Below the pieces are notes generated by a model, which was not told where the DNA came from, made no database searches, and saw nothing but the letters and a program-made list of their open reading frames with translations. From contig JBPOFN010000012.1 in assembly GCA_051251725.1 (NCBI GenBank), positions 1-64,000 on the forward strand: 64,000 bases of DNA. Direction: 5' to 3'. This DNA is from JALZUE01 sp051251725 (lineage in GTDB: Bacteria; Pseudomonadota; Gammaproteobacteria; Enterobacterales; Alteromonadaceae). This document shows, piece by piece, positions 26,231-34,362 of the stretch (positions are counted from its first letter, which is position 1; each line of letters starts with the position of its first letter). The position numbers and the translations under genes are program-made.

Positions 26231-27106
26231 ATGCCACAAACAGCTTTGCAACAAGACATCATCACCTCGGTAAAATTTGCCTTAGCCGAAGATTTAGGTA
26301 TCACATTAGATACGGCTATCGAGCCAAATAATGATATCACCGCCGCTTTAATTCCTGCCGATTCAGTCGCGTCGGCTACAGTGATTACGCGTGAAGATTG
26401 TGTGATTTGTGGCGTTGCTTGGGTAAATGAAGTATTTAAGCAGCTTGACCAAGCGAGTGGTTTAACCACCAAGATCACTTGGTTTGTTAATGATGGCGAA
26501 ACGGTTAAAGCTAATAGCACCTTATTTGAGTTAAACGGGAACGCCCGTTTATTATTAACTGGCGAACGCGCAGCATTAAATTTTTTACAAACCCTTTCAA
26601 GCACAGCAACGCTTGCCAATACTTACGTTAAAGAGCTTGCAGACACTAATACCAAATTACTTGATACGCGAAAAACGATTCCAGGTTTAAGAAGCGCACA
26701 AAAATACGCAATCACCTGTGGCGGCGGCGTAAATCACCGTATTGGTTTATTTGACGCTTTTTTAATTAAAGAAAATCATATCAATGCTTGTGGCGGTATC
26801 ACACCGGCAGTGGCAACCGCGAAGTTAAATCACCCGAGCAAAACTGTCGAAGTAGAAGTTGAATCACTAGCGGAATTAAGCGAAGCCGTGAATGCGGGCG
26901 CTGACATAATTATGTTAGATAACTTTACCCCAAGCATGATTGAAGCAGCGGTGAAGTTAACCCGCGGTAAAGCAAAATTGGAAGTATCTGGCAACATGAC
27001 ATTAGAATTTATAAAAACCTATACCAAAGCCGGTGTTGATTTTATTTCTGTTGGCGCCTTAACTAAGCATGTTTCAGCTATCGATTTATCTATGCGCTTT
27101 GCTTAA
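26231..27106 (+). CDS. nadC: Nicotinate-nucleotide pyrophosphorylase (carboxylating)
   Basis: NadC converts quinolinate and phosphoribosyl pyrophosphate to nicotinate mononucleotide in de novo NAD synthesis. The 291-aa length is normal. Family motifs include ERAALNFLQTLSSTAT, TRKTIPGLRSAQKYA with the phosphoribosyl-binding residues, GGGVNHRIGLFDAFLIKENH and the C-terminal EVSGNM...ISVGALTKH. nadC beside the pil genes is the same arrangement as nadC-ppdD-hofBC in E. coli. Confidence 0.97.
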   Translation: MPQTALQQDIITSVKFALAEDLGITLDTAIEPNNDITAALIPADSVASATVITREDCVICGVAWVNEVFKQLDQASGLTTKITWFVNDGETVKANSTLFELNGNARLLLTGERAALNFLQTLSSTATLANTYVKELADTNTKLLDTRKTIPGLRSAQKYAITCGGGVNHRIGLFDAFLIKENHINACGGITPAVATAKLNHPSKTVEVEVESLAELSEAVNAGADIIMLDNFTPSMIEAAVKLTRGKAKLEVSGNMTLEFIKTYTKAGVDFISVGALTKHVSAIDLSMRFA

Positions 27107-27258
27107 AGCGCGTTATTCGAATAATAAATAACCACTGCTGCTAATTGCATTGTCAAAAACATTAACATAAATGACACCAGAATCGCTTAATAACGTCATA
27201 AATGTTGCGGTAAGGTTATAAAAACATTCAATAAATTAGCACTTTATTAACAAATCAG

Positions 27259-27316
27259 AAAAAATTTCATTTTTTTTCATTTTTTTTGTCAAAAAATTTT
27301 ACATATCTGGTTTTTT
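27259..27316 (+). promoter_or_regulatory. Phased A/T tracts upstream of pilA
   Basis: Runs of A or T lie at 27259-27266, 27270-27277, 27280-27287, 27291-27300 and 27311-27316, so their centres follow the ~10-bp helical repeat. Such phasing bends DNA strongly and often activates promoters. A TATACA (27324-27329) may be the -10 of pilA, 36 bases before the start codon. No sigma-54 promoter (GG-N10-GC) was recognised. Confidence 0.5.
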
Positions 27317-27365
27317 GTATCAGTATACAAACAGCCCCCGTAATAAGTAATGGATATATAAAATT

Positions 27366-27713
27366 ATGAAAACACTTAATACTCAAATGAAATCAATGAA
27401 AAAAGCGAAAGGTTTTACCTTAATTGAATTAATGATCGTTGTAGCGATTATCGGTATTTTGGCTGCGGTAGCAATTCCACAATACACTGCATACGTAGAA
27501 AAAGCTGACGGTGCCGCGGCATTAGGCTCTTTACGTGGCCAGCAACTTGCCGCTGATGAAGCTTTCGCTGTAGACGGCACTGCACCTGCTGTTTTAACCG
27601 CAACAAGTGGTACAGCAACAGTAACGTTAACTGGTGATACTACAACTGGTGAACTTGTTTGGGGATGTACTACCAATAAAACAGTATTTAAAGGTTGTAC
27701 TGCGACTCCGTAG
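27366..27713 (+). CDS. pilA: Type IV pilin
   Basis: This is the major-pilin-type subunit of a type IV pilus. The 115-aa precursor has a class III leader of 16 residues ending KAKG, cut before Phe17; the mature protein begins FTLIELMIVVAIIGILAAVAIPQY with Glu at +5. It is short (99 mature residues; many pilins have 130-150). The C-terminal disulfide loop (Cys in WGCTTN and in FKGCTATP) is retained. It lies upstream of pilB-pilC-pilD. ATG codons at 27387 and 27396 would shorten the leader. The terminator just after it suggests high, separate expression. Confidence 0.92.
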   Translation: MKTLNTQMKSMKKAKGFTLIELMIVVAIIGILAAVAIPQYTAYVEKADGAAALGSLRGQQLAADEAFAVDGTAPAVLTATSGTATVTLTGDTTTGELVWGCTTNKTVFKGCTATP

Positions 27714-27734
27714 TTAAGTAATAATTTATCAATT

Positions 27735-27758
27735 AAAGCCTCTTTAGAGGCTTTTTTT
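27735..27758 (+). terminator. Rho-independent terminator of pilA
   Basis: An 8-bp stem AAAGCCTC / GAGGCTTT with a TTTA loop is followed by a continuous T-run. It lies 21 bases after the pilA stop and before pilB, so pilB must be read by leakage or from its own promoter. Confidence 0.9.
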
Positions 27759-27836
27759 ATGTCTGAAAGACTATGTTTTTATAGAGAAAGTAGGTTACAC
27801 TCAAAAATAAGTTTATATTAAAATATAACAGGTTTT

Positions 27837-29540
27837 ATGAAAGGACTTCACCAACAATCGAGTCTATTATCAGCATTAACTAAAGATCAGTTAATTTCAG
27901 CAGATCTCGTTGACGAAATTAGCTCAGGTTTTATTAAACAAAAAAAAAGCTTTGTTAAATACCTCGTTGAAGACAAACATGTTAATTCGGTTAGCATTGC
28001 CAAAAGCCTATCCAACTCTTTTGGTTACCCTGTTTTTGATCTTAAAAGCTTTGATTTACAGCTTATCCCTGATGGCGTAAAAAATGAAAAGCTTATTCGT
28101 AAACACAATACCCTACCATTATTTTTACGCGGTAAAGTATTATTTGTTGCCGGTTCAGACCCTACCAATTTAGATGCCTTAGAAGAAATTCAATTTAATA
28201 CCGGCTACACAACTGAACTTATTTTAACTGATGATCAAAGTCTACAAACCTGTATCGAAAAAGTTTTAGAAGAAGATAGCGACGCGCTTGATATTTCTGA
28301 TATGGATACCGAAGAATTAGCCGGTATTGATGTCCAAGAAGATAAACAAGCAGATGATCAAGTCGGCGGCGATCAAGAAGACGCCCCCATTGTTGTTTAC
28401 ATCAATAAAATATTATTAGATGCAATTAAAAAGGGCGCATCAGATTTACATTTTGAACCATATGAAAAGTCCTACCGTATTCGCTTTCGCGTCGATGGTA
28501 TATTAACCGAAATTGCCAAACCTCCGGTCGCACTTGCTTCAAGAATGGCGGCGCGCTTAAAAGTAATGTCAAAGCTTGATATTGCCGAGCGCCGAGTACC
28601 GCAAGATGGCCGGATAAAACTGGCATTATCAAAGAAAAAATCTATCGACTTTCGTGTCAGTACCTTACCGACAATGTGGGGGGAGAAAATTGTAATGCGT
28701 ATTCTCGACTCCTCTAGCGCTATGTTAGGCATTGATATGTTGGGGTACGATAAAGCGCAAAAAGAAATATATATGGCAGCCCTTGCCCAGCCGCAAGGCA
28801 TGATTTTAGTTACAGGGCCAACAGGATCAGGTAAAACCGTTTCTTTATATACTGGGTTAAATATTCTTAATACTGAAGAACGCAATATTTCAACGGCAGA
28901 AGATCCAGTAGAGATAAATTTAGAAGGTATTAATCAGGTACAAATAAACGTGAGGGCTGGCTTAACTTTTCCTAATGCACTACGTTCGTTTTTACGCCAA
29001 GATCCCGATATTGTAATGGTCGGTGAAATTCGCGACTTAGAAACTGCTGAAATTGCAATCAAAGCTGCGCAAACTGGTCACTTAGTATTATCAACGCTAC
29101 ATACTAACTCCGCAGCTGAAACCCTAACCCGTTTATTAAATATGGGTGTACCGTCTTATAACGTCGCGAGTTCAGTTAGTATTATTATTGCCCAGCGGTT
29201 AGCTAGGCGCTTATGTATGCAATGTAAAGAAGAAGAACATATACCACCAGAAGAATTAAATAAGCAAGGGTTTACCAGCGAGCAATTGGCTAATATTAAA
29301 TTATTTAAACCTGTTGGTTGCGATCACTGTACTGGCGGTTATAAAGGCCGAGTCGGTATTTATGAAGTGATAAAAATATCAGAAGCGACCGCCAATATTA
29401 TTATGGCAGGCGGCAACTCGCTTGATATTGCAACGCAATGCCAAAAAGAAGGTTTTAATAATTTACGCCAATCAGGGCTGATTAAAGCGCTACAAGGTGT
29501 CACGAGTTTAGAAGAAGTTAACCGCGTAACCACCTCGTAA
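27837..29540 (+). CDS. pilB: Type IV pilus assembly ATPase PilB
   Basis: PilB is the hexameric cytoplasmic ATPase that drives pilin polymerisation. The 567-aa product has an N-terminal MshEN-type domain, the secretion-ATPase core with Walker A GPTGSGKT at 327-334, the Asp box (DPDIVMVGEIRD) and His box (TGHLVLSTLHTN), and a tetracysteine zinc motif (CMQCKEE... CDHCTGG). It is followed by pilC after 39 bases. Confidence 0.96.
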   Translation: MKGLHQQSSLLSALTKDQLISADLVDEISSGFIKQKKSFVKYLVEDKHVNSVSIAKSLSNSFGYPVFDLKSFDLQLIPDGVKNEKLIRKHNTLPLFLRGKVLFVAGSDPTNLDALEEIQFNTGYTTELILTDDQSLQTCIEKVLEEDSDALDISDMDTEELAGIDVQEDKQADDQVGGDQEDAPIVVYINKILLDAIKKGASDLHFEPYEKSYRIRFRVDGILTEIAKPPVALASRMAARLKVMSKLDIAERRVPQDGRIKLALSKKKSIDFRVSTLPTMWGEKIVMRILDSSSAMLGIDMLGYDKAQKEIYMAALAQPQGMILVTGPTGSGKTVSLYTGLNILNTEERNISTAEDPVEINLEGINQVQINVRAGLTFPNALRSFLRQDPDIVMVGEIRDLETAEIAIKAAQTGHLVLSTLHTNSAAETLTRLLNMGVPSYNVASSVSIIIAQRLARRLCMQCKEEEHIPPEELNKQGFTSEQLANIKLFKPVGCDHCTGGYKGRVGIYEVIKISEATANIIMAGGNSLDIATQCQKEGFNNLRQSGLIKALQGVTSLEEVNRVTTS

Positions 29541-29579
29541 AACATACGTTTAATACTCGATTAAAAGTGCAGGTAACAA

Positions 29580-30824
29580 ATGGCGATAAATAAAAAGAAA
29601 GCAGAAAAAGTAAAGCCGTTAGATGTTTTTAGCTGGCAAGGAGTGAACAGAAAAGGTAAAAAAATTACCGGTGATTTATCTGCTCCAAATATTCAAGAAT
29701 TAAAAACTCAGCTTCGCAAACAAGGGATAACACCAGGTCGCATTAAGAAAAAAGCGCAACCGCTTTTTGGTTTAGGTGGAGGCAGTAAAAAAATTACCCC
29801 TGCCGATATCTGCGTTATCACTCGCCAAATCGCCACTATGTTAGGTGCTGGTGTCCCGTTAGTACAAACCATTGAAATGATTGGTAAAGGCAACAGTAAT
29901 CAAAATATTCAGAAACTACTGGGTAACATTGGTGTTAAATTACAATCAGGCATCCCATTGTCTGAATGTTTACGTGAACATCCTAAGTTTTTTGATGATT
30001 TATATTGCGACCTTGTTAGCTCTGGCGAGCAGTCTGGCGCGTTAGAAGGTATATACGGCCGTATTGCCACTTATAAAGAAAAAGCAGAGTCACTAAAAGC
30101 AAAAATCAAAAAAGCGATGACCTACCCTATTTCTGTATTAGTTATTGCTTTTATTGTGACTTCCATCTTGTTAATTTTTGTTGTGCCGACCTTCCAAGAA
30201 ATTTTTGCTAATTTCGGTGCTGAGTTACCCGCATTTACCTTAATGGTCATTGGTTTATCTGAGTTTATGCAAGCTTATTGGTATATCGGGTTAGCTGGAA
30301 TGTTTCTGTTCGGCTATTTATTTAAACAAGCCCATTTAAAGTCACAAAAATTCCGTGATAGTTTAGACGCTAAAATACTCAAATTACCAATAGTCGGTGA
30401 TGTATTAAAAAAAGCAGCGGTCGCACGATATGCTCGAACTTTATCAACAACCTTTGCTGCCGGTGTGCCGTTAATCGATGCTTTAGAATCTGCCGCTGGC
30501 GCTTCTGGTAATGCGGTATTTCGATATGCAATTTTAGAAATTCGCTCGGAAGTATCTTCCGGTATGCAGATGAACCTAGCAATGCGCAATGTAAATATTT
30601 TTCCTGATATGGTCATTCAAATGGTCGCTATTGGCGAAGAGTCTGGCTCGGTCGATGATATGTTGGCAAAGGTTGCTACTGTTTACGAAGAAGAAGTCGA
30701 TAATGCCGTTGACAACCTAACAACTTTATTAGAGCCATTAATTATGTCGGTATTAGGTGTTATTATTGGCGGCTTAATTATTGCCATGTACTTACCTATA
30801 TTCCAAATAGGTAATATTGTTTAA
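29580..30824 (+). CDS. pilC: Type IV pilus inner-membrane platform protein PilC
   Basis: PilC is the polytopic inner-membrane protein that couples the PilB motor to pilin assembly. The 414-aa product consists of two homologous GspF domains (about 80-200 and 285-405), each with transmembrane helices; the first carries LGAGVPLVQTIEMI and SGEQSGALEGIYGRIATYKEKAE, the second FAAGVPLIDALESAAGASGN and IGEESGSVDDML. The lysine-rich N-terminus is usual for PilC. It lies in the pilB-pilC-pilD run. Confidence 0.96.
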   Translation: MAINKKKAEKVKPLDVFSWQGVNRKGKKITGDLSAPNIQELKTQLRKQGITPGRIKKKAQPLFGLGGGSKKITPADICVITRQIATMLGAGVPLVQTIEMIGKGNSNQNIQKLLGNIGVKLQSGIPLSECLREHPKFFDDLYCDLVSSGEQSGALEGIYGRIATYKEKAESLKAKIKKAMTYPISVLVIAFIVTSILLIFVVPTFQEIFANFGAELPAFTLMVIGLSEFMQAYWYIGLAGMFLFGYLFKQAHLKSQKFRDSLDAKILKLPIVGDVLKKAAVARYARTLSTTFAAGVPLIDALESAAGASGNAVFRYAILEIRSEVSSGMQMNLAMRNVNIFPDMVIQMVAIGEESGSVDDMLAKVATVYEEEVDNAVDNLTTLLEPLIMSVLGVIIGGLIIAMYLPIFQIGNIV

Positions 30825-30898
30825 TTAACTAAGCAGCGATTTAAACTTAATTCGCTGCTATTTTTCCGACTTAACATCAGTTAATAAAAGGCATTTTT

Positions 30899-31795
30899 GT
30901 GTTTACTAATTTAATGACTAACATGACTCAAGTATTTGAAGCGTCACCCGTTGTTTTTTATCTCACCGTTTTACTTGTTTCATTAGCGATTGGCAGCTTT
31001 TTAAATGTTGTTATTTTCCGTTTTCCTAAAATGTTAGAACAAGGCTGGTATGAAGAGTGTCGTGAGTTTCTTGACGATGAAGTAAAAGATATTCCAGCTA
31101 AAGAATTCAGTCCTTTAACCTTATCAATTCCTGCATCTACTTGCCCTAATTGCCAACATAAAATTCGATTTTACGAAAATATTCCACTACTTAGTTGGTT
31201 GGTATTACGTGGAAAGTGCAGCAGCTGTAGCAATAAAATATCTGCTCGCTACCCTCTAGTCGAGCTAACAACAGGGCTATTGAGTCTTGTTGTCGCCTAT
31301 CATTTTGGCGTTAGCAGCGAAACTTTTTGGGTGTTAATTCTCACCTGGGGCCTTATTGCCTTAACTATGATAGATTTTGATCATATGTTATTACCTGATC
31401 AAATAGCTTTACCCTTAATGTGGTTAGGTTTATTAATTAATTTAGGTGAAGTATTTACCACCAGTCAAGGGGCTATTATTGGCGCTGTCGCCGGTTATAT
31501 GAGTTTATTTAGTATCTTTTGGCTGTTTAAACTTATCACCGGCAAAGAAGGTATGGGACATGGGGATTTTAAACTGGTCGCACTTTTTGGCGCTTGGTTT
31601 GGTTGGCAGCTATTACCTTTATTAATTTTAATGGCCTCTGCGGTTGGCGCGATTATCGGCATTAGTTTAATGGTATTTAAAGGTCATCAGCGCGAACAAG
31701 CAATCCCATTTGGTCCTTATCTCGCTATTGCCGGTTGGATCTGTTTATTATGGGGTGATGGTATTTGGCAGTGGTATCTTGCCCGCTTAGTATAA
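30899..31795 (+). CDS. pilD: Prepilin peptidase and N-methyltransferase
   Basis: PilD cleaves prepilin leaders after Gly and methylates the new N-terminal Phe; it may also process type II secretion pseudopilins. The 298-aa integral membrane protein has the cytoplasmic zinc-binding cysteines Cys82/Cys85 and Cys107/Cys110 and two catalytic aspartates, one in IDFDHMLLPD and one in the GxGD motif (GHGD, about 220-223). Hydrophobic helices surround these. The start is GTG at 30899. Alternative names are PilD/TcpJ-type TFPP. Confidence 0.96.
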   Translation: MFTNLMTNMTQVFEASPVVFYLTVLLVSLAIGSFLNVVIFRFPKMLEQGWYEECREFLDDEVKDIPAKEFSPLTLSIPASTCPNCQHKIRFYENIPLLSWLVLRGKCSSCSNKISARYPLVELTTGLLSLVVAYHFGVSSETFWVLILTWGLIALTMIDFDHMLLPDQIALPLMWLGLLINLGEVFTTSQGAIIGAVAGYMSLFSIFWLFKLITGKEGMGHGDFKLVALFGAWFGWQLLPLLILMASAVGAIIGISLMVFKGHQREQAIPFGPYLAIAGWICLLWGDGIWQWYLARLV

Positions 31796-31869
31796 TTTCA
31801 ACACGCCTGAGCTAGCAGCTTTAGGCGTTCACCAAGCTCAAGCTTTTAACTATGCTAAAAACTTAAATT

Positions 31870-32472
31870 ATGTCTGATTATATTATTGGTTTAACCGGCG
31901 GTATCGGTAGCGGTAAAACCACTGTTGCCAATATGTTTATTGCTTTAGGTATTGAGGTAATTGATGCCGATATTGTCGCAAGAGAAGTAGTAGCACCAGG
32001 CACTCCTGCATTATCTAAAATTCAACAACATTTTGGTGATGTCATAGTAAGTGCAGAAGGTCATTTAAATCGCACTAAGCTCAGAACCATTATTTTTCAA
32101 GACGATGCTGAAAAGACGTGGTTAAATAACTTACTTCACCCTTTGATCAGAGTAACAATAACGAATCAGTTAGCAACCGCTACTAGCCAATACTGTATTT
32201 TAGCCGCGCCTTTATTATTAGAAAACAAGCTCAATTATTTAGTTAACCGAGTACTGGTTATTGATGTTGACGAGCAAACTCAAATTACTCGCACTATGAC
32301 CAGAGACAATAACAATGCCGCCCTGGTTAAAAACATTATTAACAGTCAAATATCAAGAGCAGACCGTTTGGCACAAGCCGATGATGTAATAGACAATCAA
32401 AAGCAATCTCTGGCACAAGTTCAGCAACAAGTATTAACCTTACATCAAGAGTATTTAGCGCTCTCGATATAA
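31870..32472 (+). CDS. coaE: Dephospho-CoA kinase
   Basis: CoaE phosphorylates dephospho-CoA, the last step of coenzyme A synthesis. The 200-aa product begins with the P-loop (LTGGIGSGKTTVA, residues 8-20), followed by DADIVAREVVAPG, which carries the substrate-binding aspartate, and SRADRLAQADDVIDN near the C-terminus. It follows pilD, as coaE follows the hof genes in E. coli, and precedes zapD. Confidence 0.96.
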   Translation: MSDYIIGLTGGIGSGKTTVANMFIALGIEVIDADIVAREVVAPGTPALSKIQQHFGDVIVSAEGHLNRTKLRTIIFQDDAEKTWLNNLLHPLIRVTITNQLATATSQYCILAAPLLLENKLNYLVNRVLVIDVDEQTQITRTMTRDNNNAALVKNIINSQISRADRLAQADDVIDNQKQSLAQVQQQVLTLHQEYLALSI

Positions 32473-32556
32473 TTGCTAACACTTCTCTTACAAGAAATAT
32501 TCGCCATTTGAAAGTTATCTCGTTAATATAGAGAATTATCGAATCAAAGTGTTGTT

Positions 32557-33303
32557 ATGGTGAGTATTTTATACGAGCACCCGTTAAATGAACGGATCAG
32601 AAATTATCTAAAACTTGAGCAGTTATTCGCACAAGTAGCTAACTGTGAAGCTCAGTTAATCCTTGATCAACACCAAGTTTTTTTCACCACTTTATTTACC
32701 ATTATTGATACCTTAGATCGTAATGATGTGCGTGGTGACTTAATCAAAGATCTTGAAAAACTTGAACAAAATCTAGTGCTTTGGTCACAATCTCCTGAAA
32801 TCAATAGCAGCGCATTAGATGAAAACCTGCAGCAAGCAGTTTCGCTAATTTGCCAGCTAAAAGCAGCTAACCCACGTAGTTTCCAATTTAAAGATGATAT
32901 ATTTTTAAATTCACTGAAGCAGCGTTTTGCTATTCAAGGTGGCAGTTCTAGTTTTGATCTACCGCAGTTGAACTTCTGGTTACATCAAGAGCCAAGGTTA
33001 ACCGCCAACGATATGACAACTTGGTTGCAGTCATTAGAACTTATTAATCAGTCTGTTGCTTTGGTTTTGAAATTTATTCGCCAGCGTAGTGACTTTGAAA
33101 AAATCACTACCGACAGTGGTTTTTACCAAGACAATGGTGAAGGCTTATTATTATTGAGAATAAAGCTACCGCAAAATGCTAACTATTATCCAACCGTTAG
33201 TGGTAACCGCTTTCGCTATTCCATTCGTTTTATGCACCCGTGTGAAGATAAGGGCCGTAAATTTGCAAACCACAACACTAGCTTTGAATTATCTCGTTGT
33301 TGA
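32557..33303 (+). CDS. zapD: Cell division protein ZapD (FtsZ-binding)
   Basis: ZapD (YacF) cross-links FtsZ filaments and strengthens the Z ring. The 248-aa product fits the family length (E. coli 247 aa): an alpha-helical N-terminal half opening with YEHPLNERIRNYLKLEQLF, and a beta-rich C-terminal half with WLHQEPRLTANDMTTWL and FRYSIRFMHPC. It lies between coaE and yacG as in E. coli, close to the dcw cluster. Confidence 0.95.
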   Translation: MVSILYEHPLNERIRNYLKLEQLFAQVANCEAQLILDQHQVFFTTLFTIIDTLDRNDVRGDLIKDLEKLEQNLVLWSQSPEINSSALDENLQQAVSLICQLKAANPRSFQFKDDIFLNSLKQRFAIQGGSSSFDLPQLNFWLHQEPRLTANDMTTWLQSLELINQSVALVLKFIRQRSDFEKITTDSGFYQDNGEGLLLLRIKLPQNANYYPTVSGNRFRYSIRFMHPCEDKGRKFANHNTSFELSRC

Positions 33304-33400
33304 TGCGTTTATAGCCTTAAAGCTTTAGGTATTCGATACCACTCATTTTCTCAATAATCTTATAACGTTAGCTATTTAACCTGTGTTCAGGTGATTTAAC

Positions 33401-33440
33401 TTTATCCATCTGTCTCAATCTAATGAGACTCATGGATAAA
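33401..33440. other. Imperfect hairpin between zapD and yacG
   Basis: TTTATCCAT (33401-33409) pairs with ATGGATAAA (33432-33440), and inside it GTCTCA (33412-33417) pairs with TGAGAC (33424-33429). No T-tract follows, so it is not a standard terminator. It lies just upstream of the yacG promoter and may be a zapD mRNA 3'-end structure or an operator. Confidence 0.5.
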
Positions 33441-33443
33441 GGA

Positions 33444-33474
33444 TTGACTACCACACACGCTATCTTGTTATAAT
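33444..33474 (+). promoter_or_regulatory. Candidate sigma-70 promoter of yacG
   Basis: TTGACT (33444-33449) and a perfect TATAAT (33469-33474) are separated by 19 bases, slightly long, 40 bases before the yacG start codon. Confidence 0.5.
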
Positions 33475-33514
33475 TAACTGATACCATTAATCAGGCCAGT
33501 ACTGGAATTTAAGC

Positions 33515-33751
33515 ATGACCGTAAAAGTAAATTGTCCCACCTGTAAAACTCAGGTAATTTGGCAACCAGAAAGTTTACACCGACCTTTTTGTAGTGAGCG
33601 CTGTAAGCTGATTGATTTAGGCGATTGGGCGGAAGAAAATCACAAAATAACTCAGCCAATTCAAGGCGAGCAAGAAATTACCGAAGAAATGTTAGATGCG
33701 TTAGAAGACGAATTTTTACAGCACAATAAATTCTTTGTAGAGCCGGAATAG
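33515..33751 (+). CDS. yacG: DNA gyrase inhibitor YacG
   Basis: YacG is a small zinc-finger protein that binds GyrB and inhibits gyrase. The 78-aa product has four zinc-binding cysteines at 7, 10, 26 and 30 (CPTC and CSERC), followed by the conserved LIDLGDWAEE. The acidic C-terminus is longer than in E. coli YacG (65 aa). It lies between zapD and mutT, as in E. coli, but mutT is in the opposite orientation here. Confidence 0.93.
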   Translation: MTVKVNCPTCKTQVIWQPESLHRPFCSERCKLIDLGDWAEENHKITQPIQGEQEITEEMLDALEDEFLQHNKFFVEPE

Positions 33752-33774
33752 GCACTTTATGCTAAAAGTTAAAA

Positions 33775-33795
33775 GCTAGATGCTAGATGCTAGAT
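33775..33795. repeat. Three tandem GCTAGAT repeats
   Basis: GCTAGAT occurs three times head to tail, followed by degenerate copies; an inverted copy (TTCTAGC, about 33839-33845) lies some 45 bases on. It sits in the convergent yacG/mutT gap, where no ordinary terminator was seen. The repeats could fold into a stem with the inverted copy. A heptamer tandem repeat may vary in copy number between strains. Confidence 0.6.
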
Positions 33796-33876
33796 ATTAA
33801 TGTTAGGTGTTAATGCTAGAAACACTTAAGATTTTAGCTTCTAGCAACCTCGTTTAAGCCTTCCAGCTTTAAGATT

Positions 33877-34269
33877 CTAGCGATATATAGCTAATAATTT
33901 CTCGACTATTTCCACGTTCGCTTTAGGAAAATCTAAGCCGGCTAATTCACTAATATTAAACCACGCCTGCTGTTGCCCTTCTTGCGCTTGCGGTTCATTT
34001 AAATAATTATCAACGATAAAAACGTCCAGTTTGACCTGCTTATCACCGTAATCATGTTCAATGGTTATTAGCGGTTGTGCCGATAACACTTCGATATTAA
34101 TCTCTTCTTTAAGCTCTCTATAAAGCGCCTGGGCAACTGATTCTTCCTTTTCCACCTTACCACCAGGGAATTCCCATTTTCCGCCTTGATGGGCTTCTTG
34201 GTGGCGACGAGTAAGAAAAATATCATCGCCATTAATAATTACCCCAACAGCAACATGTACTTGTTTCAT
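33877..34269 (-). CDS. mutT: 8-oxo-dGTP diphosphatase MutT
   Basis: MutT hydrolyses 8-oxo-dGTP so that it is not built into DNA. The 130-aa Nudix protein has its Nudix box at about 36-59 (GGKVEKEES...RELKEEINIE) with the metal-binding REXXEE signature. E. coli MutT is 129 aa. It follows secA by 93 bases on the same strand, with a terminator between. Confidence 0.94.
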   Translation of the reverse strand: MKQVHVAVGVIINGDDIFLTRRHQEAHQGGKWEFPGGKVEKEESVAQALYRELKEEINIEVLSAQPLITIEHDYGDKQVKLDVFIVDNYLNEPQAQEGQQQAWFNISELAGLDFPKANVEIVEKLLAIYR

Positions 34270-34296
34270 TGTTATTCCTACACTAAATTTTCAACA

Positions 34297-34322
34297 TGAA
34301 AAAAGGGGATAAATCCCCTTTA
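34297..34322 (-). terminator. Rho-independent terminator of secA
   Basis: AAAAGGGGAT pairs with ATCCCCTTTT (34301-34310 with 34313-34322; the real loop is ATAAAT-sized). On the minus strand six T residues follow the stem. It separates secA from mutT. Confidence 0.85.
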
Positions 34323-34362
34323 ATAATAAACAGTATTCAATGACTTGCGTCATGCACTAAGC

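Noticed and set aside
27107..27365. Sigma-54 promoter for pilA
   Set aside because: No GG-N10-GC arrangement resembling TGGCAC-N5-TTGC was seen in the pilA upstream region.
33775..33795. Tandem heptamers as a CRISPR array
   Set aside because: Repeats are only 7 bases with no spacers and no cas genes nearby.
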